Shown here: in pieces, positions 17,939 to 25,498 of the stretch
How positions within the stretch are numbered: the stretch's first letter is position 1
Layout: the number at the start of each line of letters is the position of its first letter
The notes under the pieces: generated by a model
The model's input: only the letters and a program-made list of their open reading frames with translations
What the model was told of the DNA's origin: nothing
Database searches by the model: none
NCBI RefSeq assembly: GCF_008304605.1
Contig: NZ_PIJY01000024.1
Coordinates: 857 to 64,856, forward strand
Direction of reading: 5' to 3'
Source: Oceanobacillus polygoni
GTDB lineage: Bacteria; Bacillota; Bacilli; Bacillales; Amphibacillaceae
DNA length: 64,000 nt
Position numbers and translations under genes: made by a program

Positions 17939-17962
17939 TTATGCTTGGCTATTCTCAGACAT
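17939..17962 (-). other. Seven-codon micro-ORF between the two riboswitches
   Basis: An excellent GGGGAGG ribosome site is followed by ATG and six more codons (MSENSQA) and a stop. It may be the relic of a riboswitch-controlled gene whose body has been deleted, or a leader peptide. Nothing downstream continues it in any frame. Confidence 0.4.
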
Positions 17963-18024
17963 GAAAAAACCTCCCCGTATTTTTCCAAAACACTACGAGA
18001 GGCTATAGCAAACTACGATTCTAA

Positions 18025-18060
18025 CAAAAAAAGCCACATCCAATATGGACATGGCTAATC
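18025..18060 (-). terminator. Terminator of the distal preQ1 riboswitch
   Basis: Minus strand agccatgtcc / ggatgtggct followed by TTTTTTTG, immediately 3' of the distal aptamer. Confidence 0.85.
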
Positions 18061-18070
18061 GTCAATGTAT

Positions 18071-18108
18071 CCATAGTTTTTTATAGAGGGTTTCAGCTAT
18101 GAACCTCT
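18071..18108 (-). promoter_or_regulatory. PreQ1-I riboswitch (distal copy)
   Basis: The minus strand reads agaggttcatagctgaaac then cctctataaaaaactatgg. P1 is agagg/cctct and P2 is catag/ctatg. In the proximal copy P2 is ttag/ctaa, so the two copies differ at paired positions but keep pairing, which supports function for both. Confidence 0.93.
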
Positions 18109-18134
18109 TCCGATTCCGTGTTTCATTCCTATTT

Positions 18135-18163
18135 ATGATAGCTGAGAATGGGGATGGTGTCAA
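18135..18163 (-). promoter_or_regulatory. Sigma-A promoter for the preQ1/queC transcript
   Basis: TTGACA (minus strand, 18163-18158), a 17-base spacer and TATCAT (18140-18135). The predicted start falls about 20 bases before the distal aptamer. I saw no equally good promoter before the proximal aptamer, so both are probably on one RNA. Confidence 0.7.
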
Positions 18164-18352
18164 TATGATTGATATTTTCGGGAGATTTTTATGGTTATTA
18201 AAAAAGTAGTGATGAAGGATGCTGATTTTGAATCTCCGTAATACCATTTACCCCACCTAAGCAAAAAACAACCCACAATAACCCTACCAATCCCCCCTAA
18301 ACCCAACTACTTTCGATTATAAAGATGAAAGGGGGAAACGATAGAGCATCGA

Positions 18353-18511
18353 ATGATGACCGTAAAAGAAGTAGCTGCTTTTCTAGGTGTTCATTCCGAT
18401 ACAATTTATGATTTAGTGCGCGATCAGGAAATTCCACATTTTCGAATTAGAAGAAGGATTTTATTTTTGCCGGAAGTGATCGAGAACTGGATTCAGGAAC
18501 GAGGAAATTAG
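18353..18511 (+). CDS. Excisionase-family DNA-binding protein (HTH_17)
   Basis: The 52-residue product reads MMTVKEVAAFLGVHSDTIYD, the MerR-like winged helix-turn-helix of excisionases, and ends with a RRRILFLPEVIENWI wing and helix. Two ATGs (18353, 18356) are possible; GGGGG at 18331-18335 is rather far upstream. It opens a short phage-like operon with the DnaD-like gene at 18576. Such small HTH proteins bind DNA at element ends or act as regulators. No integrase is nearby, so it may be a remnant. Confidence 0.75.
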   Translation: MMTVKEVAAFLGVHSDTIYDLVRDQEIPHFRIRRRILFLPEVIENWIQERGN

Positions 18512-18575
18512 CAGAGATAGGTGCTAGATAGAAGGCGCCATTTCCGAAATGCACATGGGAAAGGAAGCGGAGCAT

Positions 18576-19205
18576 ATGAATGTATGGAAAGAGATGAATG
18601 CTTTTCGGGATTGGCTATTATTAAACGAAATGTCCAGCAGCGGAATTGTATTATGGTATAGCTTATTTACCATATGGAATAAGGTTAGCTGTCAGAGTAA
18701 ATTTAATGTATCCAATTCGACGCTGATGAAATTAACAGGTTTATCTAAACAGGGTCTAATCAATGCGAGGGCTACTCTTATTCAGCACCAATTTATTCAT
18801 TACGAAAAAGGCAAGAAGGGACGTGCACCGGTTTATCAGTTGAACTCATTGGTCCAATCCGTTGAATCATCAAGATACCAATCGCAGTTCCAATCCAAGA
18901 CCGAATCCCTTCCCTTACTAGATGATTTGAGAAATAGAAGAAGAGAAGGAAGAAAGATCGCATCCGAAAAACTGCTTGTCGTTTATGAACAAAATTTTGG
19001 CGGTCTTCCCCCAATTGTTATGCAATCCTTACATGATTGGTGTGAGGAGCTAGAAGAAGGGATTATTTTGGAAGCAATTGAATTGGCCGTGAAAAAAGGG
19101 GCGCGTACGTTTAGCTATGTGGAGAAAATTCTAGAGCAGTGGAAACGTGCCGGATTGAAAAACACAGCGGAGGTCAGAAATTACATAAAAATTAAAAGCA
19201 ATTGA
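18576..19205 (+). CDS. DnaD/phage replication-like protein
   Basis: The 209-residue product has an N-terminal helical region with a winged-helix look (STLMKLTGLSKQGLINARATLI at about 45-65, KGKKGRAPVYQL) and a C-terminal region (about 140-205; FGGLPPIVMQSLHDWCEELE, FSYVEKILEQWKRAG) resembling the DnaD/DnaB_2 domain of phage and chromosomal primosome loaders. AAGGAAGCGGAG precedes the ATG at 18576; the ATG at 18549 has no such site. It sits between an excisionase-like gene and small phage-type ORFs, so a remnant mobile element is likely. Confidence 0.75.
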   Translation: MNVWKEMNAFRDWLLLNEMSSSGIVLWYSLFTIWNKVSCQSKFNVSNSTLMKLTGLSKQGLINARATLIQHQFIHYEKGKKGRAPVYQLNSLVQSVESSRYQSQFQSKTESLPLLDDLRNRRREGRKIASEKLLVVYEQNFGGLPPIVMQSLHDWCEELEEGIILEAIELAVKKGARTFSYVEKILEQWKRAGLKNTAEVRNYIKIKSN

Positions 19206-19209
19206 AAAA

Positions 19210-19335
19210 ATGGATATCACAGAGCGGATAAAGTTATTCAATACGTTATTTGATAATTATTTTGACTCAAGACGCTCAAAAGAGCAAATTATAAGAGAGA
19301 AAGAAGAAATGCTTTACGGTAAAGAAGGTGAGTAG
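19210..19335 (+). CDS. 41-residue phage-type small protein
   Basis: The product is charged and helical (it begins MDITERIKLF and ends EEMLYGKEGE). It starts 5 bases after the DnaD-like stop and overlaps the next small ORF. I recognise no family. Small acidic proteins in this position after DnaD-type genes are common in Bacillus phages, possibly as antitoxins. Confidence 0.5.
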   Translation: MDITERIKLFNTLFDNYFDSRRSKEQIIREKEEMLYGKEGE

Positions 19336-19471
19336 GATAGGCAAGCGCGGTGAAGTATGGACCGTAGAGTTAAATGGAAAGGGAAGACCAGTTTTTATTG
19401 TTAGAACTGACATTGTCATAGTAGAGATAGATTCAGTTGTTAGTTCACAAAGAAGTAAGCGCAAAACATAG
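19328..19471 (+). CDS. PemK/MazF-like short protein, possibly truncated toxin
   Basis: The 47-residue ORF starts GTG inside the previous gene. It reads RGEVWTVELNGKGRPVFIV, close to the RGDIxxVdL...RPvlIv core of MazF/PemK ribonuclease toxins, which are normally about 110 residues. Here the protein stops after the second strand, so it is probably a decayed or minimal derivative. The overlap with a 41-residue acidic partner looks like an antitoxin-toxin pair, but the evidence is only positional. Family assignment is by eye. Confidence 0.4.
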   Translation: MSRIGKRGEVWTVELNGKGRPVFIVRTDIVIVEIDSVVSSQRSKRKT

Positions 19472-19500
19472 TCACAGGGGCGGTTACTTCTTTTAATTTA
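19450..19500 (+). terminator. Terminator of the excisionase-DnaD mini-operon
   Basis: agaagtaagcgc ... gcggttacttct followed by ttttaattt. It begins inside the last codons of the MazF-like ORF. Confidence 0.65.
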
Positions 19501-19724
19501 AAAGAATGACGATGGTTACAATTAGGATTAAGCTTAAGAATTTCAGTTAAAAATCGCCATCTTGTATGATAGTGGTAAAAATGCAATTCTGGCATTCTGC
19601 TGAGACCTATTTTATTACCGAATTTAGCCCAATAGAAATGTTGAAAAAATAATTGTGTATAAACCTTATGGCAGAAGTCACATATTTAAACATAGAAAAA
19701 ATTGAAGATATATATATAACAATT

Positions 19725-20420
19725 TCAATCCACAAAATCAGGATTACAATAAAGCTTAAGTTGTTCTGAATCCAGAACTTCAATGCAATTCCTTGATGTT
19801 TTGATGACATTCCCCTCGCGCAATTTTTTCAGAGAGCGGGCCACCTCTAACCTTGTTTCCCCAATCATCTCGCCGATTTCCGATTGTGTTAGGTTAATCC
19901 CCATTTTATTCAAGTAGTGCGTATATATGTAAACAATGTTGCATGTCTTAACGAAAGCAGAATCATAGCTGAGAGTAAGCGATTCGCGCATGAACAGATT
20001 GGAGTGCATAATGACATAATCCAGCATCGCAATGCTCAAATCAGGATTCTCCCTGAGCGCCTGATAGAAATCCTCTGGGCGGAAGCGAATCGTCTCGATA
20101 TCGGTGATGGCGGTTATAACGAAAAAATCAACATCAATTTGGAATTTGCCATCCAACGGTCTACTTAAGGAGTAGGGGCAAATAGAACCCTCACCATGAA
20201 AGCAAATCGTCTTGCTTTCTCCTTCTATGTGATCGACAGATAATTTAAAGATGCCTTTCTCTACATAGTACAAGTATAAGGGTTCGATATTATTAGTGAT
20301 GACATTGCCTTTCTCCAATAGATGCTCCTCCCCGATATTTAATAGTAAGGTTTTAAAATCTATAAATTGATTTTCGAAAAACAGATTGATCTTCCGCAAA
20401 CTGTTCAATTCTCCCTTCAA
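19725..20420 (-). CDS. Crp/Fnr-family transcriptional regulator
   Basis: The product has 231 residues: a cNMP-like beta barrel (about 25-135, with LYLYYVEKGIFKLS and the FHGEGSICPYSLS loop) and a C-terminal winged helix (about 165-225; MGINLTQSEIGEMIGETRLEVARSLKKLREG). There is no N-terminal Fe-S cysteine cluster, so it is not an Fnr oxygen sensor. It is divergent from the MatC transporter operon and is its likely regulator, as is usual for such pairs. The effector is unknown. Confidence 0.9.
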   Translation of the reverse strand: MKGELNSLRKINLFFENQFIDFKTLLLNIGEEHLLEKGNVITNNIEPLYLYYVEKGIFKLSVDHIEGESKTICFHGEGSICPYSLSRPLDGKFQIDVDFFVITAITDIETIRFRPEDFYQALRENPDLSIAMLDYVIMHSNLFMRESLTLSYDSAFVKTCNIVYIYTHYLNKMGINLTQSEIGEMIGETRLEVARSLKKLREGNVIKTSRNCIEVLDSEQLKLYCNPDFVD

Positions 20421-20551
20421 ATGTAAATTAATAAGCGATTAAATAAAAATCGAGATACTGATGGTAGATACTATCTTCCTTTTGTTTATCATTTATTATA
20501 CAACAATATTAAACTTCTAATCTAAAAAAATAGCTATGTATCAAATGATAT

Positions 20552-20565
20552 TGAAAGCGCTTTAA
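20552..20565 (+). promoter_or_regulatory. Possible cre site before the MatC operon
   Basis: TGAAAGCGCTTTAA matches the cre consensus TGWAANCGNTNWCA except at one base and is nearly palindromic. It lies 106 bases before the transporter start, in the divergent promoter region. Confidence 0.55.
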
Positions 20566-20670
20566 AATATTTTGTAAGATATGATTACAAAGGAGCAGTT
20601 ATCAATCGCAGCATGTAGGTGAGTGAAAACGGTAAACTTACTGAGAAAAAGTATAGGAGGAACGAATGGA

Positions 20671-21951
20671 ATGGAAGTTATTTCTTTATTATCACTGGTC
20701 ATTGTAATTGCATTAGGGGTTTTCTTGAAAAAAAATATTGGTATCATCTCACTTGCGATGGCCATCATACTAGGAATGGCTGGTGGGATATCAAGTAATG
20801 ATGTTGTCGTTGGATTCCCTACGAGTCTATTTCTGAACTTGTTTGGGATGTTCTTCTTTTTTGCAATTGCGCAGAATAATGGCTCTTTAGAACTGCTGTC
20901 CAAAAAGCTTTTTGTAAAACTTGGCCGTTATGCTTCCTTATATCCTCTTATGGTCTTTTTAGTAAGCGCACTCATCACTGTTGTCGATCCAGGTGGTTTG
21001 ACTGCTTATGTGGTATTGCCCGCAATTGTCATGAGTGTTGGTTATCAAATGGGTTACAACCCGATTCTGATAGGCGTGCTGACTATCTATGGAGCGAACA
21101 CGACGCTTATGACACCAGTTGGCGTGTTTGGAAATACAGCCAACCTGATTGTTGACAGTGCTGGCTTTCCCAGTTACACGACTCAAATATTATTAAACGG
21201 GACAATTCTGTTTACCATCGGGAGTATTCTAGTTTATATCGGTTTTCGTGGATGGAGAAGAAGTCATTCTGTTGAAAGTAAGCTTTCTTTGGAAGAAAGT
21301 GCAAGTACAATCGAAATTCCAGCATTCAATTTCACGCAAAAACTGACCTTGGCCATGCTTGTATTTATGATACTCGCTATTATGCTACTAGGAGCGCATG
21401 CAGGACTTACGGCGCTGGTTTTTGCTGTAATCCTGCTGATTGCTAAGGCAGCTGATGAAAAAGCGGCATTTTTAGGGGTTCCATGGGAAACAATCTTCCT
21501 TTGTATAGGGATTGGCCACCTTTTGAGTGTTATAAGTGACCTTGGTGGATTAGCCCTTTTGGCAAATCTTTTGTCTTCTGTTTCTTCAACATGGACACTG
21601 GCGCCGTTACTCGGTATCACTTCGTCGATCATGTCATTCTTCTCATTAGCGATTGCGGGACCTATCCCTACCTTAATTCCGACAATCGAGACGTTGAATG
21701 CATCGGTTGGCAATATGTTCTTGGACATTGAGTTAATAAGTACAATTATCAACGGTGGCTTCACAGCCGCAATCAGTCCATTGTCGATGGGCGGTGCGAT
21801 GGTTCTGGCTGCTTATGGAACACTATTCAAACCTAGCGCTGAAGAGAGAACGGAAATATTTAATAAGCTATTCCTTGTAGCTATCGTGATGTCGATTATA
21901 GCTGGGATTCTGGCAAATACAGGCATATATGGAATAACTGCTGGTTTGTAG
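20671..21951 (+). CDS. MatC/SLC13-type (dicarboxylate) permease
   Basis: The 426-residue membrane protein has about 11-12 helices. The N-terminal region (LVIVIALGVFLKKNIGIISL and VVVGFPTSLFLNLFGMFFFF) resembles the MatC N-terminal domain of malonate/dicarboxylate carriers. The start at 20671 is set by AGGAGG; longer forms from 20623 are not expected. It is the first gene of a run with a DUF6282 hydrolase, a cupin and an HpcH/HpaI aldolase, so it probably imports the acid that those enzymes degrade. A cre-like site and a divergent Crp-type regulator suggest catabolite control. Confidence 0.87.
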   Translation: MEVISLLSLVIVIALGVFLKKNIGIISLAMAIILGMAGGISSNDVVVGFPTSLFLNLFGMFFFFAIAQNNGSLELLSKKLFVKLGRYASLYPLMVFLVSALITVVDPGGLTAYVVLPAIVMSVGYQMGYNPILIGVLTIYGANTTLMTPVGVFGNTANLIVDSAGFPSYTTQILLNGTILFTIGSILVYIGFRGWRRSHSVESKLSLEESASTIEIPAFNFTQKLTLAMLVFMILAIMLLGAHAGLTALVFAVILLIAKAADEKAAFLGVPWETIFLCIGIGHLLSVISDLGGLALLANLLSSVSSTWTLAPLLGITSSIMSFFSLAIAGPIPTLIPTIETLNASVGNMFLDIELISTIINGGFTAAISPLSMGGAMVLAAYGTLFKPSAEERTEIFNKLFLVAIVMSIIAGILANTGIYGITAGL

Positions 21952-22033
21952 TTCCGCCTACTTACTGCAATGAGGTGACTAGCAGAAATAACTGAGCAAG
22001 TCATTAATAAGCCTATTTTAAGGAGGAAAAGAA

Positions 22034-22921
22034 ATGGACAGAAGTATATTAAAAGGAATGTATGATGTGCATGTGCATTGTGGACCATCTACAGCGAAGA
22101 GATCGGTGGATGCTGCCGAGATGTTGAAGCTCGCGGAAGAAGCTGGCTATGCAGGTTTTGTTGTTAAGGATCACTATGTTCCGGCACTTCTTGGAACGAA
22201 AATGGTTGAAGAACATTTAGGCAATGGGACCTGTAAGGCTTATGGATGTTTGGTTCTGAATAATGCGGTTGGCGGTTTTAATGTGAATGCAGTAGATAAA
22301 GCGAGACAATTGGACACAGCAATGGTTTACTTCCCTACTGTCTCCTCTAAGACGCATATCGTCAATCACAAGGACTCGGGATTTGTTGGTGGTGCTGGTG
22401 CTTCGGAGGTAGTGGAAGAACCAATCGTTATCGCTGATGAAAATGGGAATTTGAATACGAAAGCTGTGGAAGTAATCGAGTATATGTCCAAGCATGATAT
22501 GGTACTTGCAACTGGTCACGGAAATGAGATTGAGGTGGATGCGACAGTCAAAAAAGCCTTTGAACTTGGAATGAAACGTGTCCTTGTAACGCATCCACAT
22601 TATCAGGTGGGAGCAACCATTGAAGATATGAAGAGATGGGCAGAAATGGGTGCCTATATTGAGATCAACGCCTGTGTGTTTAAAGATAGTGGCTCTAAAG
22701 TGGAAGCAATAACTGATCTTTCCGTCGCAAAAGAGATGATTGATGCATGTGGCGTGAATCGCATTATTATCGATACGGACTATGGGCAGGCTGTCAATGG
22801 CTCTCCAGTAGATGGCATGTTTAATTTTGTCAACGCACTGGAAGAACATTTCGGAATCAGCGAAGAAGAAATCAATATCATGACTAAGAAGAACCCAAAA
22901 AAGCTGTTCAATTTTCAATAA
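22034..22921 (+). CDS. DUF6282 amidohydrolase-like protein
   Basis: The 295-residue product has a metal-site pattern of the amidohydrolase/PHP superfamilies: DVHVHCG at residue 11, KDHY, GHGNE, THPHY and DTDYGQ. DUF6282 proteins are annotated as hydrolases of unknown substrate. It follows the permease by 82 bases with an AGGAGG site. Together with the cupin and the HpcH/HpaI aldolase, it may open a lactone, ester or amide before aldol cleavage. The family name is from memory of the motif pattern, not from a search. Confidence 0.8.
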   Translation: MDRSILKGMYDVHVHCGPSTAKRSVDAAEMLKLAEEAGYAGFVVKDHYVPALLGTKMVEEHLGNGTCKAYGCLVLNNAVGGFNVNAVDKARQLDTAMVYFPTVSSKTHIVNHKDSGFVGGAGASEVVEEPIVIADENGNLNTKAVEVIEYMSKHDMVLATGHGNEIEVDATVKKAFELGMKRVLVTHPHYQVGATIEDMKRWAEMGAYIEINACVFKDSGSKVEAITDLSVAKEMIDACGVNRIIIDTDYGQAVNGSPVDGMFNFVNALEEHFGISEEEINIMTKKNPKKLFNFQ

Positions 22922-22957
22922 TAGCATCAAGCAACTAAAATCAGGGAGGAAATAAAG

Positions 22958-23341
22958 ATGACAAAAATCGATTACGGTAATCTGGATAACTTGCCTTGGC
23001 AATTTGTGAGAGAAGGCATAACACGGAAAGTATTTGGAATGGGAGCAGAAAACATCAATGTCACAATTAATAAAGTTGAGAATGGCAATGAGAAAAAACC
23101 GCATAAGCACGAAAAAAATGAACAGATTGCACTTATCCTGGAAGGTGAATGCGACTATTATGTAGAGGGTAAACTTTATCGCATGACGAAAGGTTCCTGG
23201 ATTACAGTTCCAGCTGGTGTAGAGCATTATATAGATGTCTACGATAGCCCTGTACCTGTACTTAACATGGATATTTTCTATCCATTAAGAGAAGAGTACA
23301 ACGAATCTTACGGGAAATTCATTGAGAACTACCGTAAGTAA
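22958..23341 (+). CDS. Single-domain cupin
   Basis: The 127-residue product has the two cupin motifs: KKPHKHEKNEQIALILEGEC (His-x-His, Glu) and the second motif with GSWITVPAGVEHYID. Metal ligands His, His, Glu and His are present. Small cupins in catabolic operons often act as isomerases, dioxygenases or sugar-acid binders. GGGAGG precedes the ATG; it lies 36 bases after the DUF6282 gene and 67 before the aldolase. Confidence 0.88.
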   Translation: MTKIDYGNLDNLPWQFVREGITRKVFGMGAENINVTINKVENGNEKKPHKHEKNEQIALILEGECDYYVEGKLYRMTKGSWITVPAGVEHYIDVYDSPVPVLNMDIFYPLREEYNESYGKFIENYRK

Positions 23342-23408
23342 ATAAGAATTATGTGCTGAGCTAATTGACTGATTGTATTACGTAACGGTTCGAAGGGAGG
23401 AAAACATA

Positions 23409-24179
23409 GTGAAAATGCACAATTTAGTCAAAGAGAAGCTGGAGAAAAGCGGGTATGTTTTAGGTGCGTTCGTTGCTTCTGGTTCACCGACCAATGTGGA
23501 AATTTTAGGACTCAATGATCTCGATTTTGTCCTTATTGATATGGAGCATGCCCAAACCGATATGGAAACCATGGTGAACATGATACGTGCCGCGGAATTA
23601 TATGACATGGCACCACTTGCTCGTATTTACGATCCGCATGATGGGCCTATGATGGCCCGAATGCTCGATGTAGGCATACATGGCTTGATGATACCTATGG
23701 TGGAAACGAAAGAGCACGCCGAGTATATTATTAAGAATATGAAGCTTGCACCTCTTGGAAAAAGAGGGATAGGTGCAGGACGCGGGCCAAGATGGGGCTG
23801 GTATGAAAATTACAATAAAGGTGAAGTAAACGATAATACCTACGTCATCATGCAGTGTGAGACAGTGAAGGGTGTAGAAAATATAGAAGAAATTTGCCAG
23901 ACACGAGGACTTGACTGTATCTTTATTGGAACAGCCGATTTATCGCAGGATATGGGTGTTTTTGGCGAAAGCAATAACAAGGAGTTAGAATCTGCAATTG
24001 ACAAAGTATTGGAAGCCTGCAAGAAGTATAACATCGTACCAGGCATCATTGCGGGAACGCAAGAAGTCGCAACGATGCGGATTCAGCAAGGTTTCCAATT
24101 CGTTACCATCATGAATGATCTGGGATTCTTCAGAAGCGTGACAAAGAATCGAATCGATGCAGTTAGAAATAGTCTGTGA
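23409..24179 (+). CDS. HpcH/HpaI-family 2-oxo-acid aldolase
   Basis: The 256-residue product is a class II metal-dependent aldolase: DFVLIDMEHAQTD, the GRGPRWGWY loop and the Glu and Asp metal ligands in CETVKGVEN and FIGTADLSQDMG. Such enzymes cleave 4-hydroxy-2-oxo acids to pyruvate (or oxaloacetate) plus an aldehyde. The GTG start at 23409 has GGGAGG upstream and fits the family; longer forms do not. It is the last gene of the MatC operon and supplies the predicted bond-cleavage step. Confidence 0.88.
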   Translation: MKMHNLVKEKLEKSGYVLGAFVASGSPTNVEILGLNDLDFVLIDMEHAQTDMETMVNMIRAAELYDMAPLARIYDPHDGPMMARMLDVGIHGLMIPMVETKEHAEYIIKNMKLAPLGKRGIGAGRGPRWGWYENYNKGEVNDNTYVIMQCETVKGVENIEEICQTRGLDCIFIGTADLSQDMGVFGESNNKELESAIDKVLEACKKYNIVPGIIAGTQEVATMRIQQGFQFVTIMNDLGFFRSVTKNRIDAVRNSL

Positions 24180-24189
24180 ATCATTGAAG

Positions 24190-24760
24190 CTGGGACATAA
24201 CTATTGACGTTGGGATTAATAAATATGCTGTTCTTTCTAATGGCGTAATGTATGAAAATCCTAGGTTTCTTCGTAAAAAGGAAAAGTAATTAGAGAAAGC
24301 CCAACGTAAACTTTCTAAAAGGAAAAGAGGCTCTGCTAACTATATTCAAATAAGTACACCAGGTTCGACAATTACAAGAAAAAGTAGTAAATCAGCGTAA
24401 AGATTTTTGCATACATTAAGCTACAGCCTAGCGAAAGATTATTCAGTGGTTGCGGTAGAAAATCTAAATATCCGGTCAGAAACAGGAAGTTATCGAAATC
24501 TATTCTTGGATGGGGAATGTTTCGAAATATGCTTGCTTATAAATGTAAAAAACAAGGTGTAGCCAAAATTCACTTCTCAAGACTGTTCTTGTTGTGGCAA
24601 TCGAGTAATGAAGTCTCTTTCCGTTTGCACTCATATATGCAAGAAATGTGGAGGGGTACTTGATCGAGATCATAACGCAAGCGTAAACATTCTACAAAAG
24701 GCAAAGGCAGAACTTCTTTATAACTGTAGGGCAAGGTTGTGTCCAAACAGTATAATCTAA
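24190..24760 (+). pseudogene. Degenerate IS200/IS605-family tnpB (RNA-guided nuclease relic)
   Basis: Frameshifts and stops break the reading frame, but the TnpB landmarks survive in order: IDVGINKYAVLSNG (RuvC-I Asp), FLRKKEK followed by QRKLSKRKRGS, DYSVVAVENLNI (RuvC-II Glu), CSCCG ... CKKCGG (zinc ribbon) and LDRDHNASVNILQKA (RuvC-III Asp). The 5' part of the gene and tnpA are missing. A TAA lies near 24200, another after KKEK, and at least two frameshifts follow. It directly follows the aldolase gene, so the insertion may have cut off operon genes further downstream. Confidence 0.85.
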
Positions 24761-24822
24761 GCCTGTGGAGACTGTATAAGACTTGTTAGGGTACTCCAAC
24801 AAGCAACGGTCATTGAATTAGG

Positions 24823-24866
24823 AAGCCCCTTCTTCAAATAACCCAAAAGAATGTAAGGAGGGGTCA
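24823..24866 (+). mobile_element. Right end of the IS200/IS605 remnant
   Basis: The imperfect hairpin ccccttctt ... aaggagggg, just after the tnpB relic and ending in gggtcattcac, looks like the subterminal palindrome of an IS200/IS605 right end. The stretch from about 24720 to here includes gcctgtggagact, a motif I associate with the 3' end of tnpB/omega-RNA of Firmicutes IS605 elements. No left end was found. Confidence 0.55.
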
Positions 24867-25029
24867 TTCACTATATCTGCACATTAGTTTTACCATTTCA
24901 TATAGTATTATACCTGTAAAGTAGATGACTTGAGGCAACTGCTACGAATGAAAAGCAGTTCTTTTGGTCAAAGTTCTTTAAAAAGGCTAAAATCGGGTAT
25001 CTATATATAAAAATAGTCATACAATATAA
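24867..25029. other. Intergenic, possible antitoxin-RNA promoter
   Basis: This AT-rich stretch lies between the IS relic and the type I locus. ttggtc at 24974-24979 and taaaat at 24998-25003 are spaced like -35 and -10 boxes and would start a plus-strand RNA near 25010, as expected for an antitoxin transcript. No ORF is seen. Confidence 0.35.
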
Positions 25030-25032
25030 AAA

Positions 25033-25062
25033 ACGCTTGGTGCTGTAACACCAAGCGGGTTT
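25033..25062 (-). terminator. Terminator of the type I toxin transcript
   Basis: Minus strand cgcttggtg ttacag caccaagcg followed by TTTTTTAT. A 9-bp perfect stem with a strong U-tract, in the right place to end the toxin mRNA after it has crossed the antitoxin region. Confidence 0.85.
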
Positions 25063-25103
25063 GTGCAGTAGCACTTTAAGGGGCAGCTCACAAATTAACG
25101 AAA

Positions 25104-25152
25104 AATAACCACACGAATTGCTGGCTGGGCGATATGGGTGGTTATTTTTTTT
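25104..25152 (+). terminator. Terminator of the plus-strand RNA overlapping the toxin
   Basis: aaataaccac ... gtggttattttttttt: a stem with an eight-base T-run on the plus strand, ending within the toxin's 3' codons. It is also a weaker terminator in the other direction. Confidence 0.75.
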
Positions 25153-25225
25153 CGTGAAAAGACAGTACAGTTACAATCAAAGAAGCAAACGAAATACAGA
25201 TGACCAAGCTTTCAAAAATCGTCAT
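25142..25225 (-). CDS. Type I toxin, putative holin-like toxin (BsrG/TxpA class)
   Basis: The 27-residue peptide begins MTIFESLVIC and ends VLSFHEKK; it is one hydrophobic helix with a short charged tail, in the pattern of the Hol_Tox/BsrG-type peptides (M-x-x-F/Y-E-x-L). AAAGGGGGTG precedes the ATG by about 6 bases. Converging plus-strand and minus-strand terminators flank it and overlap at their 3' ends (25033-25152), the layout of BsrG/SR4 and TxpA/RatA loci in B. subtilis. It is predicted to insert into the membrane when the antitoxin RNA is lost. Homology was judged by eye. Confidence 0.7.
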   Translation of the reverse strand: MTIFESLVICISFASLIVTVLSFHEKK

Positions 25226-25444
25226 TCTCTCACCCCCTTTCTTCTTGAATCAGAGGGACGAGCCACCACGAAAAGCCGTATGCACTTAAATGTATTAGAA
25301 TCCTTAAACCTGTTGCTGCAATAAAACCACAGAGATTCAATTACTAAAAAAAACCTGAAGTTTAATCATTCGAAACTTTTGCCTTGTTTTATTTAGTTTA
25401 GTTAAACGTATGGTAATGACGACTTGTACTATTCCAAAAAAATA

Positions 25445-25480
25445 AAAAAAACGAGTTTTTTACTCGTTTTATAGCACCAT
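25445..25480 (-). terminator. Terminator of the XRE gene
   Basis: acgagt tttttt actcgt with A-runs on the left and T-runs on the right, so it may work in both directions. Confidence 0.7.
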
Positions 25481-25498
25481 CCCAAACATATTCCTATT

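Noticed and set aside
19328-19471. Full type II toxin-antitoxin system
   Set aside because: The MazF-like part is only 47 residues and the partner is unrecognised, so I report it as a possible truncated relic only.
22217-23227. 336-residue minus-strand ORF over the DUF6282 and cupin genes
   Set aside because: Despite its length it opposes two genes with clear motifs and ribosome sites, and its composition (many Phe, His, Cys, Ile) is that of an antisense frame.
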